Source: a virus
Length of the DNA: 35,542 nucleotides
IMG/VR virus record: IMGVR_UViG_3300023176_006325
Span: 1 to 35,542 of that record
Direction: 5' to 3' (one strand)
Part shown: positions 22,507 through 30,443 of the stretch, one piece after another
How positions within the stretch are numbered: the stretch's first letter is position 1
Layout of the letters: the number at the start of each line of letters is the position of its first letter
Made by a program: the position numbers and the translations under genes
Notes under the pieces: generated by a model
Seen by the model: only the letters and a program-made list of their open reading frames with translations
Databases searched by the model: none
What the model was told of the DNA's origin: nothing

Positions 22507-23391
22507 CTATTTTTGAATATTCGAAGTTTTATGTATAAAGCATGAATAATCTTGAGTATTTTTTTCTGAAGAGTGGACTGAGAATGTGATTCTTTCTTTA
22601 TTTTTGACTTTTTTGTCGAACAAATCAAACAATTTTTGACTAAGTTCTGTGTTTTCTTCAGCTTCTTTTTGCGGAACAATGTAATAATAATGTTTTTCAT
22701 CAGGCATTACAAAAACATTGTCAGAGTCCAAATCGTTCACTAAAGACAAATCAAAGAAAGGAAATTCTTCTCCGGTTTCAGGGTTCATCACGCCCAAAGT
22801 GCCAATTCGATAATGCTCAGTAAACTGAGGGTGGTTCCCCATCAACAGTTGTTCTTGGTTTTGATAATACAAAACTTGTCCGACTGTCTGACACAAAAAA
22901 TCATCAATTTTATCATATTTGTTTACCAAAGTGATGCCTGGAATTATACTCGATATTTTTTTTTCCGAAACAATCAGAAATTCATCAAAAACGCCAGAAC
23001 GAGTATATTCTTGCAAAACACCAAAAACAACATTGTGTTGCATCTTCTTTACTTTAGGTAAAAATGACATCTCAGGATAAAAATACAAGATGCTTATTTT
23101 ATTATTGTTTTTCTTTAGTTGTTCAAGGATACTAAGTGTCAATCCAGAAACTGTACTGACGCCACACACACAGAACAAAACATGTTTGTCTTGCATCGCA
23201 TGTTTGTTCGGGATAACAACCCCAAGTTTTTCATATCCTTCGTGAGTTGCACACTTTTCCACACGAATGAAACTCTTTTCTTTGCATTTATCATCTGCAT
23301 CAATGATAAGAATCTCAGTGTTGAATAAAAATTTAAATTTAGAGGCGATTTGAGAGCCAAATCTACCAAGTCCGACTATTGTATCATACAT
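22507..23391 (-). CDS. Divergent FtsZ/tubulin-like fold protein, tentative
   Basis: 294 residues. The N-terminus YDTIVGLGRFGSQIASKF and ILIIDADD match the first beta-alpha unit of FtsZ. HVLFCVCGVSTVSGLTLSIL (70-89) sits where FtsZ has its GGGTGTG loop, followed by ISILYFYPEM (like LTVAVVTKPF) and by FDEFLIVSEKKISSIIPGIT (like the VDSLITIPNDKL segment) leading into a long helix (KIDDFLCQTVGQVLYY). The glycine loop is degenerate and I see no NxDxxD T7 loop, so GTPase activity is doubtful. The first 60 residues alone could also be a TrkA-type Rossmann domain. Phage tubulins organise DNA or spindles in some large phages; here the role is unknown. The gene precedes the tmRNA. Confidence 0.45.
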   Translation of the reverse strand: MYDTIVGLGRFGSQIASKFKFLFNTEILIIDADDKCKEKSFIRVEKCATHEGYEKLGVVIPNKHAMQDKHVLFCVCGVSTVSGLTLSILEQLKKNNNKISILYFYPEMSFLPKVKKMQHNVVFGVLQEYTRSGVFDEFLIVSEKKISSIIPGITLVNKYDKIDDFLCQTVGQVLYYQNQEQLLMGNHPQFTEHYRIGTLGVMNPETGEEFPFFDLSLVNDLDSDNVFVMPDEKHYYYIVPQKEAEENTELSQKLFDLFDKKVKNKERITFSVHSSEKNTQDYSCFIHKTSNIQK

Positions 23392-23411
23392 TGTTTTTTT
23401 CTTTGTTAGGT

Positions 23412-24251
23412 CTATTGTTTGGTTGTCTTAGAGGGCGGTGTGTAGTTTGGGTCATGCCATAATTTATTATTTATAATTCTACTTATATTGCTAGTATTCA
23501 TATTATATTTTGTTGCCAATTCTTTTTGTGACATGTATTTGAATTCCCTTCTTATATTATTTATAATTTCTTCTTGTTTTTTTTTCTTTCTTTCTAGAAA
23601 GATTTGATAATCTGGGTCATACCAATTTTTGTTGTTTATAATAAAGCAAATTTGTATGTAATGTAAACTAAATTGCTCTGATAATTCTTTTCGACTCAAA
23701 CCTTCCAAATATAATCGTCTGACATTATTTACAATATTCCAATTTGTCTTCGAATTTTGTCTAAGACTTTCACTTATCTTTCTTTTCGTTTCTTTTGAAT
23801 GTTTCTTCCCCTTATTAAGTTCACTTAACTTTCTTTTCGTTTCTTTTGAGAGTGTTTTGCCTTTACGACTTTCACTTATCTTTCTTTTCGTTTCTTTTGA
23901 GAGTGTTTTACCTTTACGACTTTCACTTATCTTTCTTTTAGTTTCTTCTGAAAGTTTTCCCCCGCCCTCACCTCCAAGTCTCAAGTTATATCCATATTTT
24001 CTATCGTAAGTCTTAAACTTTTTGATATAAAATTTTTCAGCATGTTCTAAATCCTCAATGCATTCAGATTCATATAGAACAGTCCACTTAAAATTATTCC
24101 ATCCATATTTTCTCAAAGCATTGTAAAATGGATGATTTGTACCTGACATCATCTTTTTTTTATGTTCACGCATCCTTTTTTCCATAGTATATATGGACAT
24201 TCCCTTATAAAATTTTCCTACTGGCGATTCTGAACTATAAACACATCCCAT
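23412..24251 (-). CDS. GIY-YIG homing endonuclease with NUMOD3 repeats
   Basis: 279 residues. The N-terminal nuclease module shows [16 protein letters not shown], a degenerate GIY/YIG pair (CVY and FYKG), [10 protein letters not shown] with the catalytic-type Arg, [10 protein letters not shown] and [12 protein letters not shown]. It is followed by four tandem 17-residue NUMOD3 units ([15 protein letters not shown] type, residues 100-166) and two helix-turn-helix-like units each ending near NNKxWxDPxY (about 175-215 and 230-270). Such proteins cut a DNA target and promote copying of their own gene. It is free-standing, between a membrane protein gene and the FtsZ-like gene, with no intron visible. 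Shine-Dalgarno GCGGAGAAAT. Confidence 0.88.
   Translation of the reverse strand: MGCVYSSESPVGKFYKGMSIYTMEKRMREHKKKMMSGTNHPFYNALRKYGWNNFKWTVLYESECIEDLEHAEKFYIKKFKTYDRKYGYNLRLGGEGGGKLSEETKRKISESRKGKTLSKETKRKISESRKGKTLSKETKRKLSELNKGKKHSKETKRKISESLRQNSKTNWNIVNNVRRLYLEGLSRKELSEQFSLHYIQICFIINNKNWYDPDYQIFLERKKKKQEEIINNIRREFKYMSQKELATKYNMNTSNISRIINNKLWHDPNYTPPSKTTKQ
23754..23954. repeat. 51-bp tandem repeats encoding NUMOD3 modules
   Basis: Four in-frame units of about 51 bp inside the homing endonuclease gene. The two central copies are nearly identical at DNA level, while the outer ones are diverged. They encode the 17-residue DNA-binding modules. Confidence 0.9.
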
Positions 24252-24271
24252 TTTATTTCTCCGCTGATAAT

Positions 24272-24460
24272 CTACATTTTATATTCTTTCTTCATCTGTA
24301 CGATGCTAACGAATGTTGCGACTATAAAGATAATAAATTGAGAAAACATTATTTCATCAGCAGAGAATCCAAAAAAAGTATAAAACAGTGCTATCAAAAG
24401 CATTACAATGACGCCCAACCAAATAGTAATATCGCTTGCCTTCATCTCGTTCTTACTCAT
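24272..24460 (-). CDS. Small two-helix membrane protein, 62 residues
   Basis: Two hydrophobic segments (about 12-30, [20 protein letters not shown]; about 39-54, [17 protein letters not shown]) with a short acidic loop between and a basic end (KKEYKM), so a probable inner-membrane hairpin. No family recognised. Its ATG overlaps the stop of the polymerase gene upstream (24457-24460). A holin would have similar size and topology, but there is no endolysin next to it, so I leave it unassigned. Confidence 0.65.
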   Translation of the reverse strand: MSKNEMKASDITIWLGVIVMLLIALFYTFFGFSADEIMFSQFIIFIVATFVSIVQMKKEYKM

Positions 24461-25608
24461 TTCATTTCCCCGTAATTTAATCCTGTTTTTTGATTTACAA
24501 TATATTCACCATAACGATTGTTGGCAAATATTTTTGGAATATTTTCTTTTATTATTTCTGATTCTTCTTTTTTGACGTCCAAAACAAAACAATCGTGCAA
24601 TAAAAAAGAAATCTCTGTTTTTAAATTTGAATCCAAAATAAATTTCCATATTTTATAGACTTGCTCAAAGAATAAATCTGAGGCAGTTGATTGTGCAAGA
24701 TAATTTAACCAATTTTTTTCTTCACACTTTATGACTCGACCAAAATCCGTATGTATATTTCCGTTTACATAATGTTTGCTTTTCAAATTTAAAATGCTTT
24801 TTTTCTTATACAAGGACTCATAAAAGTCACAATGTTTTTTTTCATCATAAAGCCAAGAATAAAAATCCCTCTTTACTTCGTCGCGAGTTGCATTGTTGTT
24901 AAATTTTATTTTGTTGTGATAATCATGAATGTCTCTATTGCTTTCAACTTCAACACCCATCAAAGACAATATCACTCTTATTTCTGCTGAGTTGTAATCT
25001 AATTCATAAAAATATGAATTCTTACAAAGAACATGTTTTCTTAGTTTTTTTGACAAGTTTGTAATTGGAAAATGTTTTGGGTACAATCCCATTCTCCCTG
25101 TAACCACATTCCAAGGATTATAATAAATATGATTGTCGTATTTTGACACTGGGGAGTTGTCCTCCAGGTTAATATCTTGGAACTTTATTGTTTCTATTAT
25201 TTTAATAATCTTGGACATGATAGCATAATGCTTTGGTTCTTCTACTTTTGACAAAACATTGTTGCAGATTTGCTCTCTTATTTTACAATAATCCAACAAA
25301 ATAGACGGATTGATTAAATCAATAATTTTTGCATTTGGAGCATTTTTTCTTTTTTCATAAATATTTTGATAGGTTTCTATTTTTGTGCAGTAAAAATCAT
25401 AGTGATGTGCCAAACTTTCAGGACAATAATCCTTAGAATCAGCACCTTGAACATATATATTTGCAAATTTTAGATTGCAATCTTTCAAAAAAGTATTATA
25501 ATTCCAAGTACAAGTAGCGTCTGATGGAAGATTTGTATCAATATTTATCTTATTGTCGTAATAAAATATATATTGATTGTCATGATAATCTAATACTTGT
25601 ATATACAT
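24457..25608 (-). CDS. Short family A DNA polymerase-like protein
   Basis: 383 residues, far shorter than Pol I or T7 polymerase, with no exonuclease domain. The palm and fingers motifs are recognisable: VVTGRMG (TGRLSS equivalent), motif A FYELDYNSAEIRV with Asp204, the O-helix RDEVKRDFYSWLYD with Arg242, Lys246 and Tyr250 (T7-like Tyr instead of Phe), HTDFGRVIK, AQSTASDLF, and motif C SFLLHDCFVLDV with Asp339. The normal HDE is HDC, and the Gly after the O-helix Tyr is Asp. Both metal-binding Asp remain, so activity is possible. The phage also has DnaE, so this may serve repair, gap filling or a non-catalytic role. A strong promoter precedes it. Confidence 0.8.
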   Translation of the reverse strand: MYIQVLDYHDNQYIFYYDNKINIDTNLPSDATCTWNYNTFLKDCNLKFANIYVQGADSKDYCPESLAHHYDFYCTKIETYQNIYEKRKNAPNAKIIDLINPSILLDYCKIREQICNNVLSKVEEPKHYAIMSKIIKIIETIKFQDINLEDNSPVSKYDNHIYYNPWNVVTGRMGLYPKHFPITNLSKKLRKHVLCKNSYFYELDYNSAEIRVILSLMGVEVESNRDIHDYHNKIKFNNNATRDEVKRDFYSWLYDEKKHCDFYESLYKKKSILNLKSKHYVNGNIHTDFGRVIKCEEKNWLNYLAQSTASDLFFEQVYKIWKFILDSNLKTEISFLLHDCFVLDVKKEESEIIKENIPKIFANNRYGEYIVNQKTGLNYGEMK

Positions 25609-25640
25609 TTATACTCCTTTTATTGTTCTAATATAGAAAG

Positions 25641-25669
25641 AGTATACACATTGTATATTCTTTTGTCAA
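25641..25669 (-). promoter_or_regulatory. Sigma70-type promoter
   Basis: On the minus strand: TTGACA (25664-25669), 17-base spacer, TATACT (25641-25646). It overlaps the end of the unknown gene at 25666 and marks the switch from the structural module to the replication/accessory module. Confidence 0.8.
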
Positions 25670-26622
25670 GTATTATTTTCTTTATTGTATAGTCTATGAT
25701 TAAACTTTTGTATTTCTTTATTAGAATATATATTAATATTACAATTATTAGCTAATTTATATAAATCATTTAGTAAATTATTATTTATATCTATTATAAT
25801 AGTATTATACAGAGAACAAAAGATTTTGTCAATAGGCTGTCGGTATTTTTTTTGAAATGTTTCTGAAACAATTGAAGATTTCAAGTCAACATACAGTCTC
25901 CAAGGGATATTTTTGTCGATTCGAAAGCCAAATTTGTTGGCAGAATTTATAAAATATTGAAAATCACTATTGTCATAATACATTTCGAACTTATATTGTT
26001 CATCATCATACTCAGCATCATCAATCTCAAACACAATTCCAGAAAAAAGATTTGAATTTATATTGCTTTTGTGATAAGAATAATCAGTTAATGGCATATC
26101 ATTTAAAACATTGCCAACAAAAAATTCCTCTTCAACAAATTTTAAAAAAGAATATTTATTTTTTACGTCTTGCTTAGTTTTGTTAAACCCTTTGTATACA
26201 ACGTGTTGATGTCGAGAGCGTTTTTTAAATGCTTGCAGTATTGATGATATGTGATTATCATATTCTTGCTCGACATCGACAAATTCTTTTTTGACTTCAA
26301 TTAAAAATAGAGATGGATTCATGTCAGACACAACACCTCTCATTCTAGCAAAACTCATGTCGTTTCTAAATTTTTCTATAAGTTCTGATACGAAAGAAAA
26401 AACCATCATGTCGCTTTGAGGAACAAGAAGTTCTTTTTTAGGCAAAATTGGATTGTTTTGCAAATTCACTTTTCCAAATAGAATGGGGTTTTCTATTGTT
26501 ACAAGTTGGCTATCCAATTTTGTTTGCTCGAATAAATGATTTTTTTCTTTGTTTAGTTTAAAAAGAAAAGACAGGCTGTTGTCGTCTTCTAATTCTAACA
26601 AAGATTCTTCATATCTTTTCAT
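25666..26622 (-). CDS. Unknown protein at the end of the tail module
   Basis: 318 residues, no enzyme motif. Notable stretches are LEKFRNDMSFARMRGVVSD-like helix (about 85-105), KFEMYYDNSDFQYFINSA, and FGFRIDKNIPWRLYVDLKSS (about 245-265). The last resembles a 'naPWRLvaDl' pattern I recall in proteins of marine T4-like phages, so it may be conserved among them. In those genomes such genes lie with baseplate and tail genes, as here. Its start probably once overlapped the stop of the upstream gene, but a short duplication now intervenes (26632-26755). A virion or assembly role is inferred from position only. Confidence 0.55.
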   Translation of the reverse strand: MKRYEESLLELEDDNSLSFLFKLNKEKNHLFEQTKLDSQLVTIENPILFGKVNLQNNPILPKKELLVPQSDMMVFSFVSELIEKFRNDMSFARMRGVVSDMNPSLFLIEVKKEFVDVEQEYDNHISSILQAFKKRSRHQHVVYKGFNKTKQDVKNKYSFLKFVEEEFFVGNVLNDMPLTDYSYHKSNINSNLFSGIVFEIDDAEYDDEQYKFEMYYDNSDFQYFINSANKFGFRIDKNIPWRLYVDLKSSIVSETFQKKYRQPIDKIFCSLYNTIIIDINNNLLNDLYKLANNCNINIYSNKEIQKFNHRLYNKENNT

Positions 26623-26631
26623 CGCTTGAAA

Positions 26632-26755
26632 CCTTTTCTTCTAATTGATTTTATCCATTCAGTCGATTTTTCGGGGGACAAAAAAACTAAGGTAGCCTTT
26701 TGGGGACAAAACTAAGGTAGCCTTTTCTTCTAATTGATTTTATCCATTCAGTCGA
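26632..26755. repeat. 35-bp direct repeat flanking a 54-bp insert with its own internal repeat
   Basis: An identical 35-bp sequence occurs at 26632-26666 and 26721-26755. Between them lies a second repeat, GGGGACAAA..CTAAGGTAGCCTTTT, at 26674-26701 and 26702-26726, the copies differing by three A. The array sits at the 3' end of the 836-residue tail gene and changes its last residues. Confidence 0.95.
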
Positions 26756-29197
26756 ACTGTCGGTGTAAAAATATCTTCCTTTGTTTTTCCCACCGACAGA
26801 TTTTTTGTAAGATTGAAAACATTTATCAATATTGTCAAACTTTGATTTTATTCCAGTGCCATCACCTTTGGATTCCCACACGCATTCGATAGTAGTGTTG
26901 AATTTTCCTGATTCGATTTCTCCTGTCACTTTTACAACAATATAATAACCTCCTAATCCCATATCCCCAGCAATTGAAGTTTGTTGCTTTGGGTCTCCAA
27001 GTCCAACTGATGTCGGATTAATATATATTTTCTGCCCTGGAATAAAGGTGGCGTTACCAAACATTTCAATATTTGCATTGTATAATCTTTTTAACCACTT
27101 TAGATCTGTGCCTTTCATTATAGCTTCTTTGTAATAAGGTTGATTTTGTTGAGTAAATGAAACATTTTTTAACAACCCTTTGTCTGTGCCAATAAAAAAG
27201 TGATATATTCCGTCTTCAATATCTTTTCGATAATTTGACTTTCGGTACGGTAATTCTTCTGTAACATGTATATAATAATAAGAAAATAAAGGGTTTTTTC
27301 CTGAGTTCTTGTATTTTTTTCTTAGAGTGACTACATCTTTTGATTTTATATAATTTACACACGATGGAGATAAAAAATCATGTAATGAAATTCCAGTACC
27401 TCTTTGTCTCTCTTTGTAAGTTTTTGGTGCGCTATTTCCTCCATCAATAAGAAGGTCACTTTTTCCACTTATACCACCCCCAGGTAAGTTAAACAAACTA
27501 ATTCTAGGCTTTATTCGAGAATTTATTTGCTTAGATTTTGGATTTTCAAGAACATTTTCTAGACAATCTTCGTTCATTATAGGAGAAATTAAACCACCTA
27601 TAATATCTCTAATAAAATCATTAAAAGGGTATATGCCTTTTGATTTTCTAATTACAGCATTTGCGAACCAGACGCTAAATCTTTGTACTGAAATGGGTAT
27701 GTCTGCTAATGGTATTTTTTTAGAGTTATCATTAGGATTTGTCACAGAACCCAACAAAAAACGAGTAAAATATTCGCCTTCATTTTTGTAAAAATAGTCA
27801 AGTATTACATCCATTAAATCTCCAAAGAAAAAATAATGTATTATTACGCACTTGCTGTCGTAAACTGGAAGTCGAGAATCTAATAGATTTTTTGCTGATA
27901 GTTTATTTTTGTTGTTAGAAACCAAAGAAGATATGTTAATATAATTTGTTATTGTTTCTTGTGCTTTTCTTTCAAGACCTTTTGTGTTTTTGCATCCAAT
28001 TTTTATAGAATCAATGTTTTCTAAACTTGTTTTTACTTTTCCATCGTAAATTCCAATCGATTGTTGGTCAACTCCGATATAATGTATTTTTTTATTTTTT
28101 AATAAACATAACATTATGTTTTCATATCTTTTTTTTCTTTCGGATATAATGTTTTTTTCTTCTTCAATATTTTCTCTTCTTCTTTTCTTTATTTCTCTTT
28201 TTTCTAGTTCCATACCGCTCTTAAAAAAAACATCTCTTTTGCCTTTTTTATTTATACAGTTCAAAAGTTTAATTCTAGCTTTTAACTCTTTTTTTGATAC
28301 ATTTAGCGCGTTACTTCTATTTTTAAGTTCTTGTTTAAGTTTGTCTTTTTTATCACAGGTGACATCTAGAATGTCAAATTTAGAATCTCCAACACCACCC
28401 ATTCTACTTTCTAATCTTCCCCAATACTGAACATCTAAGGTTACGCGACCATCCTGTTCGAAGTTCAAATCATGCTTTACAATAGACAAAAACATAGAAT
28501 ATCGAGACCTAGATATTGCATCAACTAATTCTTCTTGCCCTTTAAAAAGAGGATGATTTTTTTCTGGAGTTGCCCATCCGACCTCCATTTTCACTTGATG
28601 GTCTACAGGGCTTAAATCATTTATTGGTGAACTTTTGGAACGTGGCTTTATTAGGTCTAAAAAAGTAATTCCACTTTGGCTTTCTTTCAACATGTCTTGC
28701 ATACTAGCAAAAAATATTTTCATGTTTACTTTTATTAGCCTTTTTGATTCGGCAGGATTTGAACCTATAAATTCCCAATTTACGTTTTTAATCCCAACTC
28801 CTGTGCTTCTGTTTTTGTTGGATTGAGTAATCGCTTCAACATCATACTTGTTCATGGCGTTATCAAAATTGAATTCATATTGTGTATAACTTTTTGAATT
28901 TATACTGTCATATACAACTTTAAAAATTCTTATCTCTGGGACCAGAGCAGACAATTGTGCTGGCGTTATGCTTTCTAAGAGCAATTCATGCTTGCTATCT
29001 CTTCTAACTCTTCCTAAAAACGCACTGGAATCATCTAGCACAGTAAGAAAATTTTTATAACAACCTTCTTTTCCTTCTTGTCTTTTTGATTCTATTAATT
29101 TATCAACTTTCTTGATAAGAAAGCATTGAGCAAGAAGTCTTTCTTGTTTAGACATCTCTGCTTTTTCTGTAAAAAACTTTTGCGGTTTCTTAGCCAT
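26687..29197 (-). CDS. Large virion protein, probably tail/baseplate
   Basis: 836 residues. No enzyme signature. A Lys/Glu-rich coiled-coil segment occurs around residues 285-370. The C-terminal 130 residues (FGNATFIPGQKIYINPTSVG, then GGYYIVVKVTGEI and ESGKFNTTIECVWESKGDG) look like the beta domain of tail hub or late-control type proteins, which end in 'G.Y.V..V.h.i..G.F.T.l'. It lies directly downstream of a LysM/gp53-like baseplate gene and the tape measure region, supporting a baseplate role. The last 11 residues are encoded by a short insertion, and the ancestral ending was probably GFKR with its stop overlapping the next start (see repeat at 26632-26755). Confidence 0.65.
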   Translation of the reverse strand: MAKKPQKFFTEKAEMSKQERLLAQCFLIKKVDKLIESKRQEGKEGCYKNFLTVLDDSSAFLGRVRRDSKHELLLESITPAQLSALVPEIRIFKVVYDSINSKSYTQYEFNFDNAMNKYDVEAITQSNKNRSTGVGIKNVNWEFIGSNPAESKRLIKVNMKIFFASMQDMLKESQSGITFLDLIKPRSKSSPINDLSPVDHQVKMEVGWATPEKNHPLFKGQEELVDAISRSRYSMFLSIVKHDLNFEQDGRVTLDVQYWGRLESRMGGVGDSKFDILDVTCDKKDKLKQELKNRSNALNVSKKELKARIKLLNCINKKGKRDVFFKSGMELEKREIKKRRRENIEEEKNIISERKKRYENIMLCLLKNKKIHYIGVDQQSIGIYDGKVKTSLENIDSIKIGCKNTKGLERKAQETITNYINISSLVSNNKNKLSAKNLLDSRLPVYDSKCVIIHYFFFGDLMDVILDYFYKNEGEYFTRFLLGSVTNPNDNSKKIPLADIPISVQRFSVWFANAVIRKSKGIYPFNDFIRDIIGGLISPIMNEDCLENVLENPKSKQINSRIKPRISLFNLPGGGISGKSDLLIDGGNSAPKTYKERQRGTGISLHDFLSPSCVNYIKSKDVVTLRKKYKNSGKNPLFSYYYIHVTEELPYRKSNYRKDIEDGIYHFFIGTDKGLLKNVSFTQQNQPYYKEAIMKGTDLKWLKRLYNANIEMFGNATFIPGQKIYINPTSVGLGDPKQQTSIAGDMGLGGYYIVVKVTGEIESGKFNTTIECVWESKGDGTGIKSKFDNIDKCFQSYKKSVGGKNKGRYFYTDSSTEWIKSIRRKGYLSFVPKRLP

Positions 29198-29199
29198 TG

Positions 29200-29532
29200 T
29201 TAAACTCCATATAATTCTTTAACAAGGTGCAAAGGATAAGGTATGTAAATTTCATCTCCTGCCTTTATATGATGTTCTGTAGGAGTATTGTTAAACAATG
29301 CAATTACCCACCAATCATCCATATTGCCATAATATTCTAAAGCAACCTTGTGCATTTTATCACCAAATTGCCAAATCATTACATCCGAAGATATTAGAGA
29401 CTTTTCATCATCTGTTAAAAATTTAAACTTTGCAGACTCATATATCTCCGCAAAATCTAAATTTCTCTTTTTTAACAAATGCTTGTGTCTTTTTCTGTCT
29501 ATAATTTTTTTTGTTCTGTTTGCATATCTCAT
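29200..29532 (-). CDS. LysM-like baseplate protein (T4 gp53 / tail protein X type)
   Basis: 110 residues. The C-terminal half reads MIWQFGDKMHKVALEYYGNM, DDWWVIALFNN, then IKAGDEIYIPYPL, the pattern 'GDt...iA..yYGd..ywwvIa.aNn...i..Gd.l.iP' shared by LysM-type tail proteins and the T4 baseplate wedge gp53 family. The N-terminus is basic (RTKKIIDRKRHKHLLKKRN). It probably binds within the baseplate or contacts peptidoglycan. It is spaced 2-5 bases from genes on both sides in the tail module. Confidence 0.75.
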   Translation of the reverse strand: MRYANRTKKIIDRKRHKHLLKKRNLDFAEIYESAKFKFLTDDEKSLISSDVMIWQFGDKMHKVALEYYGNMDDWWVIALFNNTPTEHHIKAGDEIYIPYPLHLVKELYGV

Positions 29533-29537
29533 AGCCT

Positions 29538-30443
29538 TTAGCCTTCTTCTCCAGGGTCTTTAACAGACAATACAGGATAAGGGAAGTTATTATTCACCGT
29601 TTTTTTACTTCCAAATGTCACATTGTTGTGAAAACCAAGTGGATGTGTGTGAAAAACTGTAAAACTACAATTCAACTTCCATATTTTTGGATACAACATG
29701 CCTGGGTCTGTTCCAAATAATCCATTTTCCAAATCCGCTTCGACACCCAAGTTTCCGTTAACTTTGACAACCAAACCACCTTTATGTACCCCAGATTTTT
29801 GTCCAGTTTCAGAATTGTGAATCAAGTTCGCAAATCTAACGCGAAGCAAAGGGGGCGAAACAATATAGTTAGACTTGCCTGCGTTTCTGGTTATCGCTTG
29901 TTTGCGCTTATTTGTAATTTGTTTTACTTTTCTTTTGGGGGCTTTTCTTGTCTTCCCATTTTTACCTACATGCATAGATACATTCCCTACATCTATGGGT
30001 TGATATTTCGGATACAACATTTGAACAAAATGGTTGACTCTCCTTGTGTTCAATACTGCTTCTTCTTCCGAGTATGCTGGAATGGACCAAGCCAAAGTCA
30101 TCGTTCTTTTTGTGCTTTTAAAAATTGAAATAGGGTCCATTCTTCCGAAAACATCTTCATCATTCCAGTCAGACTGAAAAGAATCACCCCATTGAGTAAC
30201 AAAGCCATGAAAATTAACACGCTTTCTAGTTGCAAGATGTTCAAACTCAATCATCCATCTTTTTTTATTTGATATGTCTTCAACTAAACTATCTGTTGAG
30301 GCTAGTGATTCTCGATGGCTCAACAAAAGTTGGTCTCTTTCTGATTGTATTGTTAGGGTTTCTTCGATTAAATTTGCAATCTCTGGTCTGTCTAAGATAG
30401 AATTGACCTCTTTGTTTAAATCTAACTTTTTATATTTAGCCAT
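29538..30443 (-). CDS. Tail/baseplate structural protein
   Basis: 301 residues. A helical N-terminal 60 residues precede a beta-rich part with RVNFHGFVTQWGDSFQSDW and the motif DVFGRMDPISIFKSTKRTMT, then LAWSIPAYSEEEAVLNTRRV and FVQMLYPKY. The 'vyGRmDPi.tyk.T.R.i.l.w.ivA.s..eA..N......l...YP' pattern recurs in baseplate or tail-tube-end proteins of many myoviruses. A basic central insert (KNGKTRKAPKRKVKQITNKR) follows. It starts at the stop of the tape measure gene (shared base 30443), the usual place for tail-tube or baseplate junction proteins. Confidence 0.7.
   Translation of the reverse strand: MAKYKKLDLNKEVNSILDRPEIANLIEETLTIQSERDQLLLSHRESLASTDSLVEDISNKKRWMIEFEHLATRKRVNFHGFVTQWGDSFQSDWNDEDVFGRMDPISIFKSTKRTMTLAWSIPAYSEEEAVLNTRRVNHFVQMLYPKYQPIDVGNVSMHVGKNGKTRKAPKRKVKQITNKRKQAITRNAGKSNYIVSPPLLRVRFANLIHNSETGQKSGVHKGGLVVKVNGNLGVEADLENGLFGTDPGMLYPKIWKLNCSFTVFHTHPLGFHNNVTFGSKKTVNNNFPYPVLSVKDPGEEG

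Noticed and set aside
26674-26726. CTAAGGTAGC, a decamer also present in a conserved part of bacterial 23S rRNA
   Set aside because: Only ten bases match and the flanks do not; it is duplicated as part of the local slippage array, so resemblance to rRNA or to an rRNA intron-insertion site is most likely chance.
28745-28775. GGATTTGAACC, tRNA T-loop-like sequence
   Set aside because: No acceptor or anticodon stems around it, and it lies inside the 836-residue tail gene in a conserved frame. No tRNA gene was found in the window.
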